Origin: UBA12191 sp009937185
Lineage (GTDB): Bacteria; Planctomycetota; UBA8108; UBA1146
Length of the DNA: 64,000 bases
Direction: 5' to 3'
NCBI GenBank assembly: GCA_938075155.1
Contig: CALJGL010000013.1
Span: forward strand, 1 to 64,000
Each line of letters opens with the position of its first letter. Within the stretch, counting starts at the first letter, position 1. Under the pieces are notes generated by a model. That model made no database searches, was not told the origin of the DNA, and saw only the letters and a list, made by a program, of their open reading frames with translations. This document shows, piece by piece, positions 1 to 8,104 of the stretch. A program made the translations under genes and the position numbers.

Positions 1-1
1 A

Positions 2-259
2 CGTAGTTGGTTCTTTGGATGGGGGAAAGCGATTACTAAAGCAATTTGGGCGATTCTGTCTGTGATCGTGAGTTGTGTTGTGTTTGCCTGTGTTGGTGGC
101 ACTGTCGGTTATCTAACCGGTTCAATCTTAGATATTCCCGATTCGGCCCCTATCAGTGAATTGAGGCTTTACGTTTTATGTTGGATTGCTGGAAGTTTTA
201 TTTCTGGGCTTGGTATTGGAGTTGCACTGGCTGTTAGGGTCATAACGAAAAAGGACTAA
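2..259 (+). CDS. C-terminal end of a small membrane protein (cut by window edge)
   Basis: The reading frame is open from base 2 to the TAA at 257-259, so the gene enters from the left and only its last 85 codons are visible; the GTG at 62 is just an internal codon that could be mistaken for a start. The visible protein has two hydrophobic segments (roughly codons 18-42 and 57-78), joined by a short acidic loop with DIPDSAP, and a basic KK-D tail. This pattern suggests a two-helix hairpin or the last part of a larger integral membrane protein. I do not recognise the family. No terminator with a U-tract follows; a weak ACGGGC/GCCCGT inverted repeat lies at 262-298. Confidence 0.45.
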   Translation, partial: RSWFFGWGKAITKAIWAILSVIVSCVVFACVGGTVGYLTGSILDIPDSAPISELRLYVLCWIAGSFISGLGIGVALAVRVITKKD

Positions 260-689
260 TCACGGGCGAAGTGTTCACGCAGTTGGTGAAATGCCCGTCG
301 TAGTTCCGCTTGGATTTCTGATTCACGGGTCGCACCCTTACTCTTTACTCTGGGTTCTCTTCAGATCTCTTAGCAACTGTGGGTTTCTGAGCTGCTTAGC
401 CTTTGTCAGTGAGGATTTTTCTCTAGCTGATTAGCATGGCTATTATGAAATTCGCTTCGCTTAAATGAACCTCTGACCTTTACACTGCCATGATGGAAGT
501 CAACGGTTAAAGGATGGGTTATTCCTTCTCCTGAACCTCAATCATGCTTTATTGCTCCCGGAGGCGAATCTTCTTTGAGTTTGGTCTAGAATTTCGATTG
601 ATTGAAGTGCGCTAAACTTCGCATTTCCTACGTGTGCATTGTGCCGTCCATTGTGCCGACGGGGTTTTTGACCATTTTTGACGGAATTG
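260..689. other. Intergenic stretch with no supported gene
   Basis: About 430 bases without a convincing reading frame. I see a weak inverted repeat (ACGGGC at 262-267, GCCCGT at 293-298) and no clear promoter. The short frames at its right side run antisense through the tRNA-Val gene and are artefacts. tRNA flanks are common integration sites, but no integrase or repeated tRNA 3' end was found here. Confidence 0.5.
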
Positions 690-722
690 AAAAAACCCAC
701 CAGTGTCGTAAACACCAGTGGG
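690..722 (-). terminator. Rho-independent terminator of tRNA-Val
   Basis: Read on the minus strand, CCCAC and GTGGG (718-722 and 696-700) pair. After a 2x2 internal loop, GTGT pairs with ACAC around a short loop, and six U residues follow (690-695 as A on the plus strand). It lies 15 bases past the CCA end of tRNA-Val. Confidence 0.8.
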
Positions 723-737
723 ATCAATGTTTGAAGA

Positions 738-814
738 TGGTGGGCGATAGAGGACTCGAACCTCCGACCTCTTCGATGTCAACGAAACGCTCTAGCCAGC
801 TGAGCTAATCGCCC
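738..814 (-). tRNA. tRNA-Val (anticodon GAC)
   Basis: The minus strand folds as a full cloverleaf of 77 nt: acceptor GGGCGAT pairs with ATCGCCC, D arm GCTC/GAGC, anticodon stem TTTCG/CGAAG around the loop TTGACAT (anticodon GAC, read as Val), T arm with TTCGAGT loop, discriminator A and an encoded CCA at 738-740. It is a single gene with its own promoter and terminator and is not part of a tRNA cluster. Confidence 0.95.
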
Positions 815-838
815 GATTTTCATTGCTTCAGACGACGT

Positions 839-866
839 AGTTTAGCGATATCCGAGAATCGTGCAA
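839..866 (-). promoter_or_regulatory. Probable sigma-70 promoter of tRNA-Val
   Basis: On the minus strand TTGCAC (866-861) and TAAACT (844-839) are separated by 16 bases, placing transcription start about 18 bases before the mature tRNA 5' end. The -35 box overlaps one arm of an inverted repeat (TGCAAGG at 862-868, CCTTGCA at 886-892) that lies just after the neighbouring minus-strand gene. Confidence 0.5.
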
Positions 867-909
867 GGCGACTCGTGAGAGATCACCTTGCAACGGAAGG
901 CCTCGAAGT

Positions 910-2067
910 CTAGAAACCGGCGAAAGTACGCGCCAGACTGTCCAGAATTTGATTTCCATGCTGTTGAACCATGGTTCCCATTCTCAGGATGACCTGGAAT
1001 GCAGGGGAATCGGGACCCGCAAAGTAGGCAGACATGACCACCATTGAGGGAACGGCAAAAAGAAGGGTGTAGACTCCAACAGTGGTGGAAGTCAGTGTCA
1101 TGATCGGATCGGAGGCTATTTCAGTGTCGTTCTCCTCCAGCTGTTCCGATACGAGAGCTTCCAGAACCTGGTCCAGATCATCGGTTTCCAAGTGAGAGAT
1201 ATCTGATGGGTAGGAGATCTGAAGAGAATCTACTCCTGTTGTTTCAATCTGTTCCGTACGCGTGATCACTTCACTCTCGGTCAATGACATCTCCTCTGCC
1301 ACTTGGAGTGCAGCGGGAGAGACGGAGCCTGGAGAGGAAGTGTTCTCGTAGTTCTCTGCATTGTCTGGTATATCGTTGTCGACTTCAAAACTCGAATCCA
1401 AAGCTGTATCGAAGTCACTTTGGAAGTCTTCTGCCCCGTAATTTTCATCGAGAATCGCGTCAGCGGTTCTGTTGACGTCCCGACGCAATTGTTCCAGTTC
1501 CTGATTCGAACAGGAAGGTTGGGGGGCACCAAATTCATCGCCGGGGATGATGACTTCACCATCTACGTCGATGACCATCCATGTTTGGCAACGAGGACAG
1601 TTGAGTTTACTGCGTTCGACGACGGCCTCGACAGCCAGGCGTCCAGCACATGCCAGACAATCGAATTGCCATGACTCCGTCTCTTCTTGTTTTGAATGTG
1701 AGTCCTCTATCGGGAAATAGGGCTCCAAGCCGTCATCTCCTGATGAGGCTGCTTCGCCAGCGGATTCCGAGGTCGAATCGGCTTTTTCGTCGCCGGTGAC
1801 CCAGTGCAATGGGGTTTCGTCGTTAGGAACAGGACGACTCCGCTTTTGAGCGATGGTTTCACTGGAGAAGAGATCGAGATCATTCAGCGATTCGTCACTG
1901 GATTGAAAACCCGATCCGGTGGTCGATACAGGATCGTCTAGAAGAGAGAGTCCTCCAGTGGCAGGAGCTTCTTCTGTGGCTCCAGCACAACGAGAGCAAC
2001 GAATACACCCGTCTTGAGGACCATGGTTTTTATCGGTGATAGCACTGCAATCATCGCAGTAAATCAT
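910..2067 (-). CDS. Double zinc-ribbon, acidic, C-terminally anchored protein of unknown function
   Basis: The protein (385 aa) opens with a zinc ribbon (CDDC then CIRCSRC, residues about 4-24). A long acidic low-complexity region follows, then a second ribbon (CLAC ... CPRC near residues 140-165) followed by a DVDGEV beta hairpin, another long Asp/Glu/Ser-rich stretch, and one hydrophobic segment near the C-terminus (TVGVYTLLFAVPSMVVMSAY). I chose the ATG at 2067 because GAGGAG sits six bases before it; an upstream ATG at 2085 overlaps the stop of the preceding gene (ATGA) but has no ribosome-binding site. The layout resembles a cytoplasmic zinc-ribbon sensor or scaffold tethered to the membrane. 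Such ribbon-plus-acidic-linker proteins are common in Planctomycetota, but no function can be assigned. It is probably co-transcribed with the membrane protein upstream. Confidence 0.65.
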   Translation of the reverse strand: MIYCDDCSAITDKNHGPQDGCIRCSRCAGATEEAPATGGLSLLDDPVSTTGSGFQSSDESLNDLDLFSSETIAQKRSRPVPNDETPLHWVTGDEKADSTSESAGEAASSGDDGLEPYFPIEDSHSKQEETESWQFDCLACAGRLAVEAVVERSKLNCPRCQTWMVIDVDGEVIIPGDEFGAPQPSCSNQELEQLRRDVNRTADAILDENYGAEDFQSDFDTALDSSFEVDNDIPDNAENYENTSSPGSVSPAALQVAEEMSLTESEVITRTEQIETTGVDSLQISYPSDISHLETDDLDQVLEALVSEQLEENDTEIASDPIMTLTSTTVGVYTLLFAVPSMVVMSAYFAGPDSPAFQVILRMGTMVQQHGNQILDSLARTFAGF

Positions 2068-2081
2068 TTGAAACTCCTCGT

Positions 2082-2570
2082 TCATACCAGCGGGCCAAAG
2101 CTGTAGGCCAGTGTGAGTGCGCAAAGACCCACATTGATGGACATGGGAAATTTGCTCAAAGATCGGGTCCTTGAATCAAGGGAGAGAACCGCTGCCGCAA
2201 AAATACCGACTCCGGCTTGGATCACAGCGACCGACATGACGAGTCCTGGAAGAACCGGGCCGTCACTTGAACTGAAATGAATCGCCATCGAGAGACATGC
2301 GGCCACAACGATCGCGCATCCCAGAGAGACTGTTTGAAGAAAGTCTCCTCTGGAGAATTCAGGATCTGAAGTTGGAATCACGCCCAGACTCAAGAGTAAG
2401 AGACTGACGACAGCAACTATTGATTTAAAGGGACTCCCGACAGCAAGAACGGGTGTCATGAATTCCGTTAATCCAGGAAATAGTTCAACAAGATATCGAG
2501 GCATATCAAGGGACACGAATGCGAATCCCGCGACTCCCACGATTGTGAATACAGTTTTCCACGAAGACAT
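2082..2570 (-). CDS. Small integral membrane protein, unknown
   Basis: This 162-residue protein is largely hydrophobic, with about five predicted membrane helices (near residues 7-22, 35-65, 80-100, 108-128 and 145-160) and short polar loops. No catalytic motif or known family was recognised. The start at 2570 is supported by AGGAAAGGTG four bases before the ATG. The gene is followed directly, with 14 bases between its stop and the next ATG, by the zinc-ribbon protein, so the two probably form one operon and may work together at the membrane. Confidence 0.6.
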   Translation of the reverse strand: MSSWKTVFTIVGVAGFAFVSLDMPRYLVELFPGLTEFMTPVLAVGSPFKSIVAVVSLLLLSLGVIPTSDPEFSRGDFLQTVSLGCAIVVAACLSMAIHFSSSDGPVLPGLVMSVAVIQAGVGIFAAAVLSLDSRTRSLSKFPMSINVGLCALTLAYSFGPLV

Positions 2571-2905
2571 TTGTCACCTTTCCTATGGTCGACATTCAAT
2601 CGGTATGGACACGGCGCCTTTTCCAAGGCGGGACGACGCTTCAGCGGCCCCTAAGAGTCCACTGAGAAGCCTACGATGGAGAGGTTGAGAGTGTCGAATC
2701 GGCTCTATGGAGTGTTTTTGTGGGGATTTGGAAGTAACTCAGCAATAGGGGGGGAACGCCTTGAAGAGGGAAGGGGCACAGATTGTCCATAAGATGTTAC
2801 TATTCCTCAACGTGTGATTTACACGGGGGAATGACATAGCACTCAGTGGAGGCGTATGAGCCTATTGCTGTTTGCTGTCGCTGTTGGAGGAGTGAACTTT
2901 TGTCG
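2571..2905. promoter_or_regulatory. Divergent intergenic region between two operons
   Basis: The region separates the minus-strand membrane protein from the plus-strand ligase operon. A candidate extended -10 (TG-T-TACTAT, 2796-2803) precedes the ligase, with no good -35, and a small CGTGT/ACACG hairpin lies at 2811-2825. The GTG at 2846 and the frame at 2856 that begins like a signal peptide are not convincing starts. Confidence 0.3.
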
Positions 2906-4417
2906 ATGCACGGTCGATACAAGCCAAAGGGCGAACTTGCGAAGAACTGGGGACATCCAGATGCTCAACATCTGGAGCGACTCCAGATGGAGAAACTACG
3001 CCGTCATCTTCGCGAAAAGATTTTGCCCTTCCATCCGTACTACAGAGAAAAACTGCAACATCTTGAGATTGACAGTTTGCAGACGTATGCGGATATGTCC
3101 CAAATACCTTTCTCGTCAAAATCTGACATCGCTCCCACTGCGGAAAGTCCAGATCAACCCAAGCAGTTCGTATTGCAACCCGATGCTGAAACAGTCCGCA
3201 AGGTGCTGACTCCTTTGCAGAAGGCCGGAATGATGTGGACCGCTCTGCGACATGGCCGGGAAGAAGTTCGTCGAAGACTGGGGACAGAGTATCGTCCAGT
3301 GCAGGCGTTTTTTACAACAGGGCGTACAGCGCTTCCCACTTCCTTTTTCCTGAGTCGTTACGACCTCGATGTTCTTCAGGAATCGGGACGACGCATGGGA
3401 GAAGTGATTGGCGTCGACAATTCCAATGACCGACTGGTGAGCGTTTTTCCTTATGCTCCGCACTTGGCTTTTTGGCAAGTTCATGGCGTCGGAATCGCCA
3501 ACGAGCTCTTTACGCTTCACACCGGTGGAGGAAGAGCGATGGGAACCGACGGTATTTTAAAAGCTCTCGAAAAGATGCGTCCAAGTCATCTCACCGGCAT
3601 TCCTGGCTACGTCTACCACTTGGTCAGGCAGGGTGTCGAGGAGGGGAGAGATCTCTCTTCCATCCGAGTACTCTTCCTCGGAGGAGATCGAGTTACGAAG
3701 GGTTATCGGGATAAGCTCGAAGAACTTCTACGGAGCAATGGCTCTAAAGATCCTAAGGTGGTCAGCGTTCTTGGCTTTACCGAGTCGAAGAAATGCTGGA
3801 TCGAGTGTCAGGGTGGAGTTGAAACAGGGTTTCACACCTATCCCGATCTGGATCTCTTTGAAATCGTCGATCCTGAAACTGGCGAGCGTCTCCCGGATGG
3901 TGAAACGGGAGAGTTGGTCTACACCCCTCTCGATGGGCGAGGATCTTTGATCATACGCTACCGAACCGGGGATCTGATCAATGGGGGGCTGACTCATGAG
4001 CCATGCCCTGCTTGCGGAAGAACGGTGCCCCGTTTTGCTTCTGATCTGAGCCGGGCATCCAATAAAACCGATATGTCACTGACCAAGATAAAAGGCACGC
4101 TCGTAAATTTGAATGTCATCACCGATTTGTTGACAGATTCTTCCTTGGTAGACGAGTGGCAAGTGGTCCTCAGTAAGAAAAATGACGATCCATTGGATGT
4201 GGATGAGATGCACGTCACGGTGAGCATTAGAGACGAGGCTGATTCAGCGACCCTTCCTGATATTTTGGCGAGTCAAATTCTTGATGCGTCGGAGGTTCGA
4301 CCTGGTTCTGTTTCGATGGTTGCTCGGGAAGAAATGTTGAAGAGATTGGGAATGGAAACTCAGTTGAAAGAGCTGCGCGTTGTCGATCTTCGCGACTCTG
4401 CAGGTCAGGGAGAATAG
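2906..4417 (+). CDS. PaaK-like adenylate-forming enzyme (acyl/aryl-CoA ligase family)
   Basis: Residues spread along this roughly 503-aa protein match the phenylacetate-CoA ligase branch of the ANL superfamily. There is an N-terminal helical part with HPYYREK, a Ser/Thr/Gly loop (FTTGRTALPTSF), the A5-like motif GFTESKK, the YRTGD motif that binds the ribose of AMP, and a CPACGR zinc-like pair before the small C-terminal domain. Family members activate a carboxylate with ATP and usually pass it to CoA; the substrate here is unknown. The ATG at 2906 was preferred to the GTG at 2846 because family homology starts just after it and GGAGGA lies upstream, although the spacing is long (about 14). 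A patatin-like lipase follows after six bases, which suggests that the ligase handles acids released from lipids; this is inference. Confidence 0.7.
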   Translation: MHGRYKPKGELAKNWGHPDAQHLERLQMEKLRRHLREKILPFHPYYREKLQHLEIDSLQTYADMSQIPFSSKSDIAPTAESPDQPKQFVLQPDAETVRKVLTPLQKAGMMWTALRHGREEVRRRLGTEYRPVQAFFTTGRTALPTSFFLSRYDLDVLQESGRRMGEVIGVDNSNDRLVSVFPYAPHLAFWQVHGVGIANELFTLHTGGGRAMGTDGILKALEKMRPSHLTGIPGYVYHLVRQGVEEGRDLSSIRVLFLGGDRVTKGYRDKLEELLRSNGSKDPKVVSVLGFTESKKCWIECQGGVETGFHTYPDLDLFEIVDPETGERLPDGETGELVYTPLDGRGSLIIRYRTGDLINGGLTHEPCPACGRTVPRFASDLSRASNKTDMSLTKIKGTLVNLNVITDLLTDSSLVDEWQVVLSKKNDDPLDVDEMHVTVSIRDEADSATLPDILASQILDASEVRPGSVSMVAREEMLKRLGMETQLKELRVVDLRDSAGQGE

Positions 4418-4423
4418 CGAGTC

Positions 4424-5308
4424 ATGAGTCGGATCTCCGTAGCTTTAGGGGGCGGGGGAAGCCGCGGACTGGCTCACTTTGGTGCATTGCAGGTACTTGA
4501 GGAGGAGGGGATCGAGATCTGCTCCGTCTCTGGAATCTCAGCCGGAGCGATCACCGGAGCCCGTTGGTGTCGAGATCCTGATGCCGCAATTCTGGCTCTT
4601 CGAGCCATCGAAATATTATCCTCTCCCGAATTCCGAAGCCTCCGTATTGGCGGCATGATGCTCGCTGCTGCCAACGATGACAGGACCGGCCTTTTGGAAG
4701 CGATGCGTTCCTTGTTTCGTCGGGGAATGCACTTGGCTCACCTCGCTCGGAGAACCTCAGTTGTCGATGAGGGCGTCCTTGAACAATTGGTCGAAATGCT
4801 GATCGGAGAGGGCGATTTTGAAGATTGTCGTATTCCTCTCCAGATCGTCGCCCTTGATCTCAAAGAGGCTCGCCTCGTGACCCTTCGCGAAGGCGCTTTG
4901 ACTCCCGCTGTCACAGCCAGTTGTGCTCTCCCTGGGATTTTTCCGCCTGTGGAATTTGATGGGATGCAATTGATCGACGCGGGAGCCGTTTCTAGTGTTC
5001 CTGTCGCAGCCGCTCGTGCCTTCGATCCTGATGCTGTCGTTCTGGCCATCGATCCCTCCCGGTCTCTGACCACATGTGAATCACAGGAGAGTGGAATGCA
5101 GGTGATTCAACGGGTTGCCGGAATCGCTCGTAATTGGCTGACCGAACAGGAACTTCAGGAAGCCGATCTGGTCGTAAGGCCTCTTGTGGGGCAGAGATCT
5201 TGGAGTGATATGAGTGATCTGTCCAGTTTGGTGGAGGCAGGCAGGGATGCCATGAAAGCCGCTATGCCAGATCTTCTTGAGGTGATCTCGGCTCGTAGCG
5301 AGAGTTGA
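4424..5308 (+). CDS. Patatin-like phospholipase (RssA-type)
   Basis: The 294-residue protein carries the complete patatin signature: the glycine-rich oxyanion loop GGGGSRG at residues about 8-14, the nucleophile elbow GISAG near residue 40, and the DAG motif of the Ser-Asp dyad near residue 189 (LIDAGAVSS). No signal peptide is seen, so it should act in the cytoplasm or at the inner leaflet. Patatin-fold enzymes hydrolyse acyl chains from lipids. The start ATG at 4424 lies six bases after the PaaK-like gene, so the two are almost certainly co-transcribed, and a lipid-acyl release and reactivation pair is a reasonable guess. The protein is close in length to bacterial RssA/YlbK. Confidence 0.85.
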   Translation: MSRISVALGGGGSRGLAHFGALQVLEEEGIEICSVSGISAGAITGARWCRDPDAAILALRAIEILSSPEFRSLRIGGMMLAAANDDRTGLLEAMRSLFRRGMHLAHLARRTSVVDEGVLEQLVEMLIGEGDFEDCRIPLQIVALDLKEARLVTLREGALTPAVTASCALPGIFPPVEFDGMQLIDAGAVSSVPVAAARAFDPDAVVLAIDPSRSLTTCESQESGMQVIQRVAGIARNWLTEQELQEADLVVRPLVGQRSWSDMSDLSSLVEAGRDAMKAAMPDLLEVISARSES

Positions 5309-5372
5309 ATCTATAGGCCTTCTCTTCGTGCGTCTTCTTGCCCAGTCTGGCTTCGCCGGCTAGTGTGCCTTG

Positions 5373-5398
5373 AACGGGATAAACACTCCCGTTGGAGG
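5373..5398 (+). promoter_or_regulatory. Hairpin abutting the lipA ribosome-binding site
   Basis: AACGGGA (5373-5379) and TCCCGTT (5387-5393) form a perfect 7-bp stem with a 7-base loop, ending exactly at the first base before the GGAGG (5394-5398) that serves lipA. Stacking next to the Shine-Dalgarno could modulate ribosome access or stabilise the message; there is no U-tract, so it is not an intrinsic terminator. Confidence 0.45.
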
Positions 5399-5403
5399 TA
5401 TCG

Positions 5404-6360
5404 ATGGCATCCCCTGAACAGGCAAAACAAAACACTTCCAACCACTCCGATTCTGTATCAGAGGAGTCCTCGGATACAGCAAGGGGCTGGCGTCGTGAAC
5501 GTCTTCCTGAGTGGCTACGCATGCCCTTGTCGAAAGGGGCCGGCAGTCGTAAGACCGCAGCTTCTTTAGGCGAAAGATCTCTCAACACGATCTGTGAAGA
5601 AGCACGGTGCCCCAATCGGAATCATTGTTGGTCAAGAGGGACAGCGACTTTCTTAGTGTTGGGTGAAAAGTGTACTCGCTCATGTCCATTCTGTTCTGTC
5701 GCTGGTGGAGTACCGGGTGCTCCGGACCCTGAAGAACCCAGGAAGGTCGCCGAGGCTGCACTCGAATTAGGATTGAAGCATGTCGTCGTGACTTCTGTGA
5801 ACAGAGATGATCTCCCTGATCAGGGGAGTGATCACTTCGTTCGTTGCATCAATGAAATACGATCGTTGATGCCTGATGCAAAGGTCGAAGTTCTCACACC
5901 GGATTTCCGAGGAGATTTCGCCGCCATCGATCCCATCATCGAAGCGCGTCCTGAAGTCTTTAATCATAATATTGAGACGGTTCCTTCCCTTTACAAAAGA
6001 GTGCGCCCCGGTGCTCGTTACGAAAGAAGTCTCTCTCTTTTGGAAAGAGTCGCTGCTGCCAGCGAGGTGTCCGGCAAAACCCGAATGTGGGCGAAGTCCG
6101 GTTTGATGCTCGGCCTGGGAGAAAAACCTGAAGAGGTTCGATCGTTGTTGGAGGATCTCTACGAGGTCGGTGTCCGCATTGTAACGATGGGTCAATATCT
6201 TCAGCCGGAAGCTCAAAGTCTTCCCGTGGAAGAATATATTCACCCTGATCAATTTGAAGAGTGGCGCAAGTTTGGCGAATCATTAGGGTTCCCCATGGTT
6301 TTCTCGGGTCCTTTTGTTCGATCCTCTTATATGGCAGATGCTCAGGTGCCTCTCTCATGA
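5404..6360 (+). CDS. lipA: Lipoyl synthase
   Basis: LipA is a radical-SAM enzyme that inserts two sulfurs into protein-bound octanoyl groups. Both iron-sulfur sites are visible: the auxiliary cluster motif CEEARCPNRNHC (C-x4-C-x5-C) and the radical-SAM motif CTRSCPFC (C-x3-C-x2-C). The C-terminal RSSY serine that binds the auxiliary cluster is also present. HVVVTSVNRDDLPDQG and the NIETVPSLYKRVRPGA segment are typical. The ATG at 5404 was chosen because GGAGG lies five bases upstream; a TTG at 5392 would add four residues. At 318 aa the length is normal. No lipB is adjacent. The stop overlaps the start of tmk by ATGA. Confidence 0.96.
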   Translation: MASPEQAKQNTSNHSDSVSEESSDTARGWRRERLPEWLRMPLSKGAGSRKTAASLGERSLNTICEEARCPNRNHCWSRGTATFLVLGEKCTRSCPFCSVAGGVPGAPDPEEPRKVAEAALELGLKHVVVTSVNRDDLPDQGSDHFVRCINEIRSLMPDAKVEVLTPDFRGDFAAIDPIIEARPEVFNHNIETVPSLYKRVRPGARYERSLSLLERVAAASEVSGKTRMWAKSGLMLGLGEKPEEVRSLLEDLYEVGVRIVTMGQYLQPEAQSLPVEEYIHPDQFEEWRKFGESLGFPMVFSGPFVRSSYMADAQVPLS

Positions 6361-6977
6361 TGAACCGATTCATCGCCTTCGAAGGTGCGGATGGCTGCGG
6401 GAAATCGACTCAAATGGAGCGATTGGCTCGCGTGATGGAATCTCGTGGCGAACGAGTCATTCAGGTTCGAGAACCCGGATCCACAGAACTGGGAGAGAAG
6501 ATCCGAACTCTTCTTCTCGATGCAGCTCTTCCCATGACAGCGGAAGGGGAAGCGTTATTGTTTTTGGCATCCCGTTGTCAACTGCTCACGGAAGTGATCG
6601 AACCCGCACTCGCTAGCGGGGCTTGGGTTTTTGCCGATAGATTCTATCTTTCAACGATTGTCTATCAGGGGATGGCCGGAGAATTGGGTGAAGAACGTGT
6701 CGTCGAACTTTGTGACCTGATTTTAGGGAAGCGTCGTCCTTGTTTGCATCTCGTGATGGATGTCCCTACGGATCTCTTGCTGGAACGATTAAAGCTTCGT
6801 GCCAGAGAAGGGGACCGCTTCGAATCTCGTCAGGGAATGATCGAAAGAACTGCCCAGGCTTTTCGAAGTGTCCAAGGATTGCCAGGAGATGTAATTCACC
6901 GTATTGAGGCGGATGGATCTGAAGAGAAGGTGGCCTCGCTTGTTGAAGAGGTACTGAACTCTCTGGAGCGATCATGA
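6357..6977 (+). CDS. tmk: Thymidylate kinase
   Basis: Phosphorylates dTMP to dTDP. The 206-residue protein has the P-loop GADGCGKST near its N-terminus, the DRFYLST motif that contacts dTMP, and a lid region with LKLRAREGDRFE. The frame is open upstream, but homology begins at MMNRFIAFEG and the ATG at 6357 overlaps the lipA stop as ATGA, which fits translational coupling; the second ATG at 6360 is equally possible. The next gene, holB, overlaps in the same manner. Tmk-holB adjacency is seen in many bacteria. Confidence 0.95.
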   Translation: MMNRFIAFEGADGCGKSTQMERLARVMESRGERVIQVREPGSTELGEKIRTLLLDAALPMTAEGEALLFLASRCQLLTEVIEPALASGAWVFADRFYLSTIVYQGMAGELGEERVVELCDLILGKRRPCLHLVMDVPTDLLLERLKLRAREGDRFESRQGMIERTAQAFRSVQGLPGDVIHRIEADGSEEKVASLVEEVLNSLERS

Positions 6978-7990
6978 ATGAGGACTTGGATGCCCAAGAA
7001 GGTTTGGATCATGTGGTTGATATCTTTGGCCATGAAGACATGCGTCGGGGTTGGGGCCGTGGATTTTTAGCGGGTCGTCTTTCGCATGCTCACCTGATCG
7101 GTGGGCCAGAAGGAATTGGCAAGGGGACATTGGCTCGTAACTGGGCGAGACTTTTGCTCTGTGCCCAGCCCGAAACCGGGACTGACCCCGATCCTAGAGC
7201 CTGTGGTGAATGCCCTTCCTGTTCAAAGGTCGCTTCGGGAAATCATCCGGGATATCTAGAGATCTCCTCTGAAGGGGGAGGGACGATCGAAATCGCTCGA
7301 ATGAGAGAGATTCTCTCTTTTCTCTCTTTGAGAAGCGATGGTCGCCGAGTGGTCTTGATCGATTCCGCAGATCAATTGCGAGAAGAGTCGGCCAATGCAC
7401 TCTTGAAGATTCTTGAAGAACCTCCTGGAGAGACGCATTTTCTTCTTGTCTCTCACCGACCGGCAAGTCTTCTCAGTACCATCATTTCACGGTGTCAACG
7501 TTGGCTCCTTGGACCTCTGAGTCGTGATTCCTTCCATGAGGTTCTTGACCGCCATGGCATCCATGAAGAGAGAGCCTCTTTTCTCTATCGGGGTACGGGG
7601 GGGAGGCCCGGGGCGGCATTAGCACTAGAAGAGGCGCTGATGCGGTGTGGGGGTGAAGAGAGCTTTTCCCGTTTACTGAGCGAGATCCCGGCAGACCCCA
7701 GAGATCTTGTTGCTCTGACCCTGCGTGAGGGCGAGTCGTTCGATCGTGATTCTGTTCACAGGACCCTCCAATTGCTGGGGAATGGCATTTGGGCGTTTCG
7801 TGGAAACACTGTGGAATCTCGACAAGTGGCAGCGACCCGAGCTTTGATGCTGACTCATTTGGCGGGGCATCTGGGTCGATATGGTTCTCCCGATCTTGTC
7901 GTTGAGGCCGCCGCGATGGTGCTACGTTCCGAAAATCCTGAAAATATTAGAGAACTAATTCCCCGGGTACTGGGGAGTCAGTGGGTCTGA
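6974..7990 (+). CDS. holB: DNA polymerase III delta' subunit
   Basis: This clamp-loader subunit (338 aa) shows a Walker-like loop (GPEGIGKGT), the zinc module with CGECPSC, and the delta-prime/tau family helix SANALLKILEEPP followed by THFLLVSHRPASLLSTIISRC in consecutive segments. The zinc module and ALLKILEEP box are diagnostic of the gamma/tau/delta' group; the tmk neighbour and the lack of a long tau-like C-terminus argue for HolB rather than DnaX. It begins with an ATGA overlap with tmk. Confidence 0.9.
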   Translation: MNEDLDAQEGLDHVVDIFGHEDMRRGWGRGFLAGRLSHAHLIGGPEGIGKGTLARNWARLLLCAQPETGTDPDPRACGECPSCSKVASGNHPGYLEISSEGGGTIEIARMREILSFLSLRSDGRRVVLIDSADQLREESANALLKILEEPPGETHFLLVSHRPASLLSTIISRCQRWLLGPLSRDSFHEVLDRHGIHEERASFLYRGTGGRPGAALALEEALMRCGGEESFSRLLSEIPADPRDLVALTLREGESFDRDSVHRTLQLLGNGIWAFRGNTVESRQVAATRALMLTHLAGHLGRYGSPDLVVEAAAMVLRSENPENIRELIPRVLGSQWV

Positions 7991-8104
7991 GACGCCTCAT
8001 ATGGGGGTGTTCAAATTTATTTCCAAATCAAGGCCGGTAAGTCGAAATAACCGCTTGTCGTTCCTTTTCGATTCTCTACCATTCGCCTCGTTGGTCCATA
8101 CGGG

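Noticed and set aside
262..298. Inverted repeat ACGGGC/GCCCGT as terminator of the first gene
   Set aside because: Large loop, no U-tract.
542..727. Minus-strand 61-codon frame with a basic centre next to the tRNA
   Set aside because: It covers the tRNA terminator, has no ribosome-binding site and no family; an integrase remnant was considered but no catalytic motif is present.
602..808. Plus-strand 68-codon frame ending GDRGLEPPTSSMSTKRS
   Set aside because: It is the antisense translation of tRNA-Val and its flank; this peptide is a well-known false protein from tRNA complements.
2856..3209. Frame starting like a signal peptide (MSLLLFAVAVGG)
   Set aside because: It lies in another frame over the start of the PaaK-like gene, whose homology is clear; the rest of the frame is not protein-like.
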